From Saprospiraceae bacterium (GTDB lineage: Bacteria > Bacteroidota > Bacteroidia > Chitinophagales > Saprospiraceae): 40,368 nt of DNA. The stretch covers positions 1-40,368 of the forward strand of contig JABSSL010000111.1 of NCBI GenBank assembly GCA_013214355.1, given 5' to 3'. Both the position numbers and the translations under genes were made by a program. The notes under the pieces were generated by a model. The model did no database searches. It saw only the letters and a program-made list of their open reading frames with translations, and was not told the origin of the DNA. Positions within the stretch are counted from its first letter, which is position 1. Every line of letters begins with the position of its first letter. This document shows positions 33,355-40,368 of this stretch, one piece after another.

Positions 33355-34043
33355 TGGCAGAAGGTGAAATTGGAGATATGAAAGATGAAATGAAAACGCC
33401 AGCCAGGCGTAGAAGAGGGCGACCCAGTAAGGCTAATACTTTAGATCAGGATCTATTGTTGGAACTGACACTCAAGGCTTTTGCTGAAAATGGTTTTGAA
33501 GGGACTAGCTTGAAAACGATCTCTGACCAACTGCATATCGATGACTCGCTCATTTACTACCACTATAAGAACAAGCAAAATCTCTGGAAGCAGGCTATGT
33601 GGCAAGTCATTACGGAGTATGAACGACAGGCCAAGGAAACCGTAAGACTCTGTAAAGATCAAAGTACCATCGATCTCGGAAAATCACTTACCCGGCATCT
33701 CGTCTATTTCATGGCTGATCATATCGAGGTATATAAGATTATGAACCACGAGCTCACCCGCCCATCAGAACGATCAGATTGGATTATAGACAATATGCTG
33801 AAACCGCTGGCAGATCGCTTGTCTCCCATTTTTCAAGCGTATAAGCGGGATGGCTATGAAGTGAATATGCCCATCAATAATTATATAGCCTTGATCTTTG
33901 GTATACTGAGTCAATTCTTTTTCATGGACACCATGAGTAAGCGACTTTATGAGGTCGATGTCTACCAACGAGCCGAAGTTGATCGGCACGCAGATCTTGC
34001 CGTTGAAATTATTTTCTCCTCTATTTTCCGTAAAGTGGAGTAA
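33354..34043 (+). CDS. TetR/AcrR family transcriptional regulator of fatty-acid operon
   Basis: A 229-residue one-domain-plus-ligand-domain regulator. Residues of about 17-24 are a basic arm (RRRRGRP), and residues 30-80 are the TetR helix-turn-helix with the typical FEGTSLKTISDQLHIDDSLIYYHYKNKQNLW pattern. The remainder is a helical ligand-binding domain of unassigned subtype. It is divergent from the enoyl-CoA isomerase/thiolase/fadJ genes and separated from them by 164 bp with shared palindromes, the usual layout for local control. By analogy with FadR- and PsrA-type TetR repressors the ligand is probably an acyl-CoA. I use the ATG at 33354; an ATG at 33378 or 33387 is possible and would drop a few unconserved residues. 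Confidence 0.88.
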   Translation: MAEGEIGDMKDEMKTPARRRRGRPSKANTLDQDLLLELTLKAFAENGFEGTSLKTISDQLHIDDSLIYYHYKNKQNLWKQAMWQVITEYERQAKETVRLCKDQSTIDLGKSLTRHLVYFMADHIEVYKIMNHELTRPSERSDWIIDNMLKPLADRLSPIFQAYKRDGYEVNMPINNYIALIFGILSQFFFMDTMSKRLYEVDVYQRAEVDRHADLAVEIIFSSIFRKVE

Positions 34044-34504
34044 GTCCAAGGTGATATTTTAGGAACTATTCCGTGCAATAAATTTAATTTTACTGCTTGG
34101 GGAAATTAAATTTAATTAAGTATTGCGTGAATGGTTTTGTTGTTTTATTTTTACAGGGCTTACTTAGGCGCATGAAGTTATTACAAACCCTAATATAGGG
34201 TCTAGCTGGTTCTAATGCATCTTACTGATGTAGTATACAGGGCCAGGGAATAGCTCATAGTGCTTGCTAAAGAAACGCTGATCGTTTTATTCTCCTTTAC
34301 ATTCAGCGTTTCCGCGTAATCTCTGAGATTTATTCTACTCTAGATAATCAGTCTTTACAAGTCTGTTGGCAAAATACTAGCCATTATTCTTTTTATCCCA
34401 ATACTGCAACTAGAACTCACTAATCAATTCAATTACATTGTTTTATGAAATTGAATTTATTGTACTTGTAATTGTTTATTTCAATATTCCGCAATCTCAC
34501 ACGT
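34044..34504. other. Intergenic region with two strong inverted repeats
   Basis: No gene is seen. TAAATTTAATTT (34079-34090) and AAATTAAATTTA (34103-34114) form a 12-bp stem, extended by GCAATA/TATTGC (34075-34080 and 34121-34126) across a bulge. GAAACGCTGA (34272-34281) and TCAGCGTTTC (34303-34312) form a perfect 10-bp stem with a 21-nt loop. Neither is followed by a T run on the plus strand. The first may end tetR transcripts; the second may be a leader structure or operator for the PorP gene. No clear -33/-7 pair was found. Confidence 0.45.
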
Positions 34505-35683
34505 ATGAAGTGTTTACTCGTTCTATTGTCATTCATAGTCTGCCAATTTTTGTATGGGCAAGATCCTGTCTTTTCCCAGTTCTATGCTACTCGTACCTAT
34601 CTTAATCCTGCTTACGCTGGCTTTGACCCTGGAGGCAACTTCAACCTAAACTATCGAGATCAATGGTTTGGTTTGCCAGATGGAAGTGGGGGACCCTTTT
34701 CTCCTTCTTATCGCACCTTCAACGCTAATTTAGAATGGCAGTTCCCCTGCTTTCTTCAGCTGGATGAACTTAATCTAGGTATGGCCCTTAATCTATTCCG
34801 GGATGATGCGGGGGATGCTCCTTTCTCCACTTCCGGCGTAGGTCTTGCTTTTAGCTATGAATACAATCTCTTACAAGGCAATGGTAAATTGAAGCGCTTG
34901 GATGTGCGAATCGGAGCACAACTCTCCTACATGCGCAAGACGCTGGATTCAGATTATCTAGTATACTCCTATCAGCTGGATCCGGTGGTTGGCCTGCTTG
35001 GAGATCCCAGCGGTATGCGTTTTCAATCTGATATCTACTCCAATACGAATGTAGGAGCGATGGTTAGGGGGCAATGGGGTAAGAAGAGCACAGCTACGTA
35101 CTTCACTTTTGGCGTGACCTTGTCCAATGTCAATGAGCCAAATGTTTCTTTGCAGGAAGCGGCCTCGGACCTTCGCTTGCCCAGACGCTTGACGGTCCAT
35201 CTAGGGACGACACATCGAATACCGATTTATATTGGAACGAGAAACCCTTGGTACTTGTCTCCTCAGTTCCGTTGGGATACCCAGTTAGGCGGAAAACTAA
35301 ATGTGCAAACGGTGGGACTATTTGCTTTGCAACGTTCTTTCTATTTGGGAACTTTTCTACAATACAACTTTCCTAACGATCCAGTTACTAATACAGGCAT
35401 TATTGGACCTTGGCGAAGCCGCAATACCACTTCCCTTATTCTAAATGCCGGCTTTGACCTTCGATCCACCTGGGATAACTATCGCCGTGGCAATCGCAAT
35501 GATAAGGGGATTATTCTAGGCTTAAGCTATGATATCAACTTCGGTGGACTAGAATTGAGTGACACCTATGGAGTAGTGGAATTAAATCTACAATTCCGTT
35601 TGGGTGGCTCCAGGAATAAAGCCTGCCGTATTGTGGCTCCTTTTGATCTATATAAAGGAGGGGAGTGCCCCGTCAGATTCTAA
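34505..35683 (+). CDS. PorP/SprF family type IX secretion membrane protein
   Basis: A 392-residue outer-membrane protein. The start is ATG 34505, 11 codons inside the longest frame, because it begins a clean signal peptide (MKCLLVLLSFIVCQF, cleaved before QDPVFSQFYA). QDPVFSQFYATRTYLNPAYAG is the hallmark of PorP/SprF proteins; the rest is a series of amphipathic strands for a beta-barrel, ending in an aromatic-rich strand (VVELNLQFRLGG). In Flavobacterium, SprF is needed to export or anchor the SprB adhesin; PorP has a like role in Porphyromonas. Here the large repeat adhesin starts 47 bp downstream, so the two very likely form such a pair. Confidence 0.93.
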   Translation: MKCLLVLLSFIVCQFLYGQDPVFSQFYATRTYLNPAYAGFDPGGNFNLNYRDQWFGLPDGSGGPFSPSYRTFNANLEWQFPCFLQLDELNLGMALNLFRDDAGDAPFSTSGVGLAFSYEYNLLQGNGKLKRLDVRIGAQLSYMRKTLDSDYLVYSYQLDPVVGLLGDPSGMRFQSDIYSNTNVGAMVRGQWGKKSTATYFTFGVTLSNVNEPNVSLQEAASDLRLPRRLTVHLGTTHRIPIYIGTRNPWYLSPQFRWDTQLGGKLNVQTVGLFALQRSFYLGTFLQYNFPNDPVTNTGIIGPWRSRNTTSLILNAGFDLRSTWDNYRRGNRNDKGIILGLSYDINFGGLELSDTYGVVELNLQFRLGGSRNKACRIVAPFDLYKGGECPVRF

Positions 35684-35730
35684 TCCAATCATCTAAACCT
35701 ACGCGTTTTACCTCAATAAACAGCTACAAC

Positions 35731-38700
35731 ATGATGCTACCCCGCCCCTATACTTTAACCCTGATGCCTCTATTGATGGTTTTGTCAATACCATTAGTTG
35801 GCCAGGACTGCAACGCTAACTTTACAACTGGTACCCCCGGAGGATGTAATGTGGTTTCTTTTACACCGGCAACTAACGATAATGATATTTCTTTTCAGTG
35901 GAACTTTGGAGATGGGGAGACGTCTACGGAGAGGAATCCTGAACATGTCTATTTTGTTGATGAATCAGGAAGCTATTCCTATGATGTGACCCTAATTGTA
36001 ATTGGATCCTGTGTGCCAGATACGGTTACTAATCGGATAAGTATTAATGTGGGAGTTTTGCCAGACCCATCTATTGATCCGATTAATGCTCCGCTACCCG
36101 ATTTTAAGAATTGTGGGGCTACTAATGATGATCCAAATTTTCTCTTGCGAATAAATGACGCATCAGCCACTGCAGCTACGAATGCTGAATACATTATCGA
36201 TTGGGGAGATGGAACGACACCTTATCAGGGTGTAACACTTCCAAATTTGACAAGTCATGAGTATACCAGTGTGGGGTTATTTGATGTCGTAGTGACAGTT
36301 ATTGGTAACAATGGTTGTCAGGCTCGCCGGATTTATGAATTCTTTAATGGTAGTAACCCTGGGGGGAATGTTACGACATTGGGTAATACCACCGCTTGCA
36401 TACCAGAAACAGTTTCATTTCCGATCCGAGATTGGGAAGAGAACGTAACCGGAACGAAGTATCGCCTTTGGGTTGGGGATGGGCTTAGTGACACAACTGT
36501 GTTTCCACATCCACCACCACTAACAGATGGTGAATTTTCGTATCAATACACTTTTACAACTAGTTCTTGTGATTCCAACACCGTATCAACTGATGGTAGT
36601 TTCACCGTGTTTTTTGAAGCAGAAAACAAATGTAGAACTCAAAAAGGTGAAACATCCATTGTTATGAATAGGCCTCCTGAATCCGATTTTACCATTGATG
36701 ATGATGAACAATGCTCAGGATCTGTGTTTACCTTTACCAATGTTTCTACACCTGGTGTCTACTCTCTCAGTGACGGTTCCTGCAGTAGTGATATGCTAAC
36801 ACTTTGGACTATCTCCCCAAATCGTGGTTATACTTTAGAACCAGGCGAAAGTCTTAGCAATGAAGGTGGTTTTTCTGCACAATTTAATGAGCCTGGAACC
36901 TACGAGATTACAATGTTATACGAGACCCTGCTGAGTTCAGGTTGCGAACCAGATATGGTAACCAAAACCATCTGTGTGCTTCCCATACCAGAAAGTAGTT
37001 TCAATGTAAATAGGATGTCTGGTTGTGCCACCTTTACCATTGAAACCACCAATACTTCCAACACCTTGAACAGTTGTCGTGAAGGCACCGATTATACTTG
37101 GATCATGCGCTACGATCCAGGGGAATGTGCAGTTGGACCTGCTTTTGAGTACGTCAATATGACCAACGAAAATGACATTAATGTAGAGATTCAATTTGAT
37201 TCAGCAGGGATCTACGAATTAGGGCTCATCGTCAGTAATGAGTGCCTCCCACCGGATACCTCGTTTCAGACGATTGTAGTTTCCTCCCGACCTATCACTA
37301 CACTAGCAATGATCCCAGATACCTGCTTTACTGGGCCAATTACCATCGAACCTAGTGTGACTAGCACCACTGGATGCTCGGATGATCCCAACTATAGCTG
37401 GAATTTTCCTGGCGCCAATCAAACTTCAGGTAGCGGTGCCAATCCAGGACCAGTGACTTATGATGAACCGGGGGTATATACGATTACGGTAAACACCAGC
37501 AATGATTGTGGTAATCGTAGTACTTCACGGACCTTTGAAATTTTTGCCCCACCCACCATACCGAATATCACCTTTAACAGTCCCATCTGTATTGGGACCA
37601 CTGCCCGCTTCATTAACCCCAATCCAGGTAATTTTATGTATTCTTGGACGGGGCCAGCAGGCTTTACCTCTTCGGTGCCGGCCCCCGAAATTGCGGATGT
37701 CACAGCCGCACAGAGTGGTACTTATGAGTTAGTTATAACCGATCCGCAGACGGGCTGTACCAATACGCGGAGTTTTCCCTTGCAAGTTACCACTACTGCT
37801 CCTTTGACCGTCACGCCCAATCCCGCTAACATTTGTGTCGGAGAATCAGTCGTGTTAACTGTCTCTGGACCGAGTACGGTGACTTGGCGTCCAGGAGACC
37901 ACCTCAGTAGTACGATGGGAACTTCGGTGACGGTCAGTCCTCCGACTGTCGGTACATACGAATATATTGTGGAAGGAACAGACCCGAACGAATCTTGTAA
38001 TGGTTTGGATACCGTAGTCGTGATCGTCAATCCTTTGCCCGTGGTTGAAGCTGGTGAACGGCAAGTAGCTTGCGTAGATACTGATTTTCAGTTGACGGGC
38101 TCACCAGCAAATGGAGAAGGAGGAACGGGGACTTGGGGTGGACCCAATGTCGCGGCCAATGGCACTTTCAATAGCAGTGATGCTGGGGTCTTCACGGTCG
38201 GCTACAGATTCGTAGATGACAATGGGTGTGAAGCGGTGGATAGTACACAGGTCTGTGTGATTCCTGATCCGGTTGCGAGTTTTTCTCTTAATAATACAAC
38301 AGGTTGCCTAAATCTACAGGTAGCTGCATCGAATACTTCCAATACAATCGGGGGATGTGAAGCAGCGGTATACGAATGGTCGGCTTCTTTGTTAGATGCG
38401 GAATGTCATGAAAATGATGGGGGTGTGCAGTTTGTGGAAGGAACCAATGCTACCTCCGAAAATGCCGTTTTCCGTTTTCCGCAGTCGGGGATCTATGAGA
38501 TCAGTTTGATGGTCATGAACGATTGTAATACAGTGACCAGTACACAACAAGTTACTGTTGGAGAGACTCCTCAAGTAAGTCTGGATCCCATTGGAGATGC
38601 CTGTGGGAATGCCAATATTACCCCCACCTTTACGGCGCTTAACTGTAATTCGACGATTACGACTTACGAATGGGAATTTGTGGGGGGAAATCCGAGTACT

Positions 38701-40368
38701 TTTTCTGGGATGAATCCGCCAGCGGTAAGTTATGTCACGCCAGATTGTTATACGGTGAAATTGACGGTTACCAACGACTGTGGCTCCGACGTAGACATGA
38801 TTGAATTTTGTGTTTTGGAGGGTCCAACTTTGGATGCAGATTTAAGTGCCGACTTTGTATGTCAGGACGGGACGATCAACGCCATTAATAATTCACAAGG
38901 CGATAATCTCACCTATCAGTGGTCGGCTAGTTCGACTCAGATCGGCATTAGCGCCGAAACTGCCGCCGCTCCCACCTTTTCCTTTACTGATGTCCCTCAA
39001 GGAGACTACCAGATTACCTTAGAAGTTGCTAATGCTGCCTGTGCAGGGTTAACAGAACAATTTGATATTCGAGTTATAGAAGATCCCAGTGTGGCGATGA
39101 ATCCGATTGAGGATTTCTGTGAAAGTGCTCGGATTACTCCTTCTGCTACCTTTAGCGATGAAGATTTCATCGACTCTGTTCGTTGGACCTTCCCGCCAGA
39201 AGCCGATATTCAGACCTCCGATCAATTGTCTCCTGGAGATGTCAATATCAATGAAGCTGGTGATTACACCTTTAGTGTCACGGTTTACAATGCCTGTAAT
39301 GAGCAAACATCTTCGCAATCTTTTAGAGTGCTGGAGGGACCGAATCTAGACATCTCCTTAGACACCACATTTGTTTGTGTAGGTGCTGGTACGATTTCGG
39401 TGATGAATAACTCCAGTGGAGATGACTTGGCCTATACTTGGACGGAAAGCAGCGGGGGGCAGATTCAGATTTCAGATGCAAGTGCCGACAGTCCTACCTT
39501 CAGTTTTGCCAATACCCCCATTGGAGATTATCAAATTATGGTTAGCGTTGCCAATCCCGTTTGTGATGGATTGACGCAAACATTTGATATTCGAGTGAGT
39601 GAAACACCTACGGTGACGCTAGCTGCGATAGATAATTTCTGCGAAACTGCCCGTATCCAACCAGTCCCTACCTATAGCGATGAAAATTTCATTGATTCCG
39701 TTCGTTGGATTTTCCCAGCAGAAGCCAATGTTCAGACCTCTGATGCGCTAGATCCTGGGGAAATAGAGATCAACCAGCCGGGAGATTATACGATTCAGGT
39801 GACGGTATATAATGCTTGTGGACCCAACAGAGCTGAGCAAGCCTTCCGTATCTTAGAGGGACCAAATCTGGACATTGCGCTGGACACTGCTTTTGTATGT
39901 GCGGGTTCCGGTACGATTTCGGTGATGAACAACTCTAGTGGCGACGACCTTGCTTATACTTGGACAGAAAGTAGCGGTGGGCAGATTCAAATTTCAGATG
40001 AAAATGCGGCCAGTCCCACCTTTAGTTTTACCAATACCCCCATTGGGGATTATCAAATTACGGTTACGGTGGCTAACCCCGTCTGTGATGGCTTAACGCA
40101 GACCTTTGATATTCGCGTGAGCGAGACGCCCACGGTTACCTTGGGTACGATTGAGGATTTTTGTGAAACAGCTCGTATCCAACCTTCACCTTCTTACAGC
40201 GATGAGGACTTTATCGATTCTGTTCGTTGGACCTTCCCGGTGGAAGCAAACGTGCAGACTTCAACGGCATTAGATCCTGGAGAAATAGCGATTGATCAGC
40301 CTGGCGATTATACCTTTTCCGTTACCGTATACAATGCTTGTGGACAAAATAATGCGCAACAATCTTTT
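35731..40368 (+). CDS. Giant PKD/Ig-repeat surface adhesin, 3' end beyond window
   Basis: The frame is open from ATG 35731 to the window edge: 1546 codons without a stop, incomplete at the C-terminus. A signal peptide (residues 1-29, ending VGQ) is followed by PKD domains, seen most clearly at FQWNFGDGETS and IIDWGDGTTPYQG, and then many degenerate PKD/Ig-like domains with paired Cys. From residue 1031 onward a larger unit repeats every 172-174 residues, and the last copies are nearly identical. It should be exported by T9SS and act as a filamentous adhesin or gliding adhesin like SprB; a C-terminal T9SS domain of type B is expected beyond the window. The preceding SprF-like gene is its likely partner. 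No catalytic domain is seen in the visible part. Confidence 0.9.
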   Translation, partial: MMLPRPYTLTLMPLLMVLSIPLVGQDCNANFTTGTPGGCNVVSFTPATNDNDISFQWNFGDGETSTERNPEHVYFVDESGSYSYDVTLIVIGSCVPDTVTNRISINVGVLPDPSIDPINAPLPDFKNCGATNDDPNFLLRINDASATAATNAEYIIDWGDGTTPYQGVTLPNLTSHEYTSVGLFDVVVTVIGNNGCQARRIYEFFNGSNPGGNVTTLGNTTACIPETVSFPIRDWEENVTGTKYRLWVGDGLSDTTVFPHPPPLTDGEFSYQYTFTTSSCDSNTVSTDGSFTVFFEAENKCRTQKGETSIVMNRPPESDFTIDDDEQCSGSVFTFTNVSTPGVYSLSDGSCSSDMLTLWTISPNRGYTLEPGESLSNEGGFSAQFNEPGTYEITMLYETLLSSGCEPDMVTKTICVLPIPESSFNVNRMSGCATFTIETTNTSNTLNSCREGTDYTWIMRYDPGECAVGPAFEYVNMTNENDINVEIQFDSAGIYELGLIVSNECLPPDTSFQTIVVSSRPITTLAMIPDTCFTGPITIEPSVTSTTGCSDDPNYSWNFPGANQTSGSGANPGPVTYDEPGVYTITVNTSNDCGNRSTSRTFEIFAPPTIPNITFNSPICIGTTARFINPNPGNFMYSWTGPAGFTSSVPAPEIADVTAAQSGTYELVITDPQTGCTNTRSFPLQVTTTAPLTVTPNPANICVGESVVLTVSGPSTVTWRPGDHLSSTMGTSVTVSPPTVGTYEYIVEGTDPNESCNGLDTVVVIVNPLPVVEAGERQVACVDTDFQLTGSPANGEGGTGTWGGPNVAANGTFNSSDAGVFTVGYRFVDDNGCEAVDSTQVCVIPDPVASFSLNNTTGCLNLQVAASNTSNTIGGCEAAVYEWSASLLDAECHENDGGVQFVEGTNATSENAVFRFPQSGIYEISLMVMNDCNTVTSTQQVTVGETPQVSLDPIGDACGNANITPTFTALNCNSTITTYEWEFVGGNPSTFSGMNPPAVSYVTPDCYTVKLTVTNDCGSDVDMIEFCVLEGPTLDADLSADFVCQDGTINAINNSQGDNLTYQWSASSTQIGISAETAAAPTFSFTDVPQGDYQITLEVANAACAGLTEQFDIRVIEDPSVAMNPIEDFCESARITPSATFSDEDFIDSVRWTFPPEADIQTSDQLSPGDVNINEAGDYTFSVTVYNACNEQTSSQSFRVLEGPNLDISLDTTFVCVGAGTISVMNNSSGDDLAYTWTESSGGQIQISDASADSPTFSFANTPIGDYQIMVSVANPVCDGLTQTFDIRVSETPTVTLAAIDNFCETARIQPVPTYSDENFIDSVRWIFPAEANVQTSDALDPGEIEINQPGDYTIQVTVYNACGPNRAEQAFRILEGPNLDIALDTAFVCAGSGTISVMNNSSGDDLAYTWTESSGGQIQISDENAASPTFSFTNTPIGDYQITVTVANPVCDGLTQTFDIRVSETPTVTLGTIEDFCETARIQPSPSYSDEDFIDSVRWTFPVEANVQTSTALDPGEIAIDQPGDYTFSVTVYNACGQNNAQQSF
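38821..40368 (+). repeat. Tandem 522-nt repeats in the adhesin gene
   Basis: The motif encoding GPNLDI or GPTLDA starts at 38821, 39337 and 39859 (steps of 516 and 522 nt), and DEDFIDSVRW-like codons start at 39157, 39679 and 40201 (exactly 522 nt apart twice). Each 174-residue unit holds two Ig/PKD-like domains. DNA similarity increases to the right, and the array continues out of the window. Confidence 0.88.

Overview
The window looks like a Bacteroidota chromosome, most likely a Saprospirales/Lewinella-type marine or filamentous bacterium. The evidence is two complete proteins with type IX secretion (T9SS) C-terminal sorting domains, a PorP/SprF-family outer-membrane protein next to a giant PKD/Ig-repeat adhesin, Bacteroidota-style promoter elements (TTTG / TAnnTTTG), and large WD40 proteins carrying caspase-like and CHAT protease domains. 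Taxonomy is inferred from gene content only. No rRNA, tRNA, CRISPR array, transposase or phage gene was seen.

Layout. (1) 393-10669, a protease/WD40 island: an unrecognised helical protein, a secreted WD40 protein with a C-terminal caspase-like domain, a small envelope protein whose start overlaps the caspase gene, and, tail-to-tail, a CHAT protease-STAND NTPase-membrane-WD40 protein. This is the best candidate for an undescribed regulated-protease (conflict or cell-death type) system. (2) 10670-11374, gene-free but rich in inverted repeats and ending in a strong terminator. (3) 11375-16887, minus strand: a PLP decarboxylase of the sphingosine-phosphate-lyase/glutamate-decarboxylase type, a DUF819 membrane protein and a secreted S9 prolyl oligopeptidase. 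(4) 17448-23496: a ThuA-domain lipoprotein and two T9SS cargo proteins. (5) 24212-27324: an AzoR-type flavoprotein convergent with a large class III aminotransferase fused to a domain resembling cyanobacterial acyl-ACP reductase. (6) 27579-33189, minus strand: CaiB/BaiF acyl-CoA racemase-like protein, FadJ-type bifunctional enzyme, thiolase and an enoyl-CoA isomerase-like protein, divergent from a TetR regulator (33354-34043). (7) 34505 to the end: a PorP/SprF protein followed at 47 bp by an adhesin that runs off the window and contains a 522-nt tandem repeat.

How the genes work together. Region 6 is a fatty-acid beta-oxidation operon, probably controlled by the divergent TetR protein; several palindromes sit on or next to the two predicted promoters. 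The aminotransferase-reductase fusion downstream could use acyl thioesters to make an aldehyde and then an amine, which would link it to acyl metabolism, but this is inference. Region 7 is a classic secretion/adhesion pair: the SprF-like protein is expected to help export or anchor the PKD adhesin. In region 1, one predicted protease faces the periplasm (signal peptide, caspase-like) and the other faces the cytoplasm (CHAT, with WD40 sensor predicted across the inner membrane).
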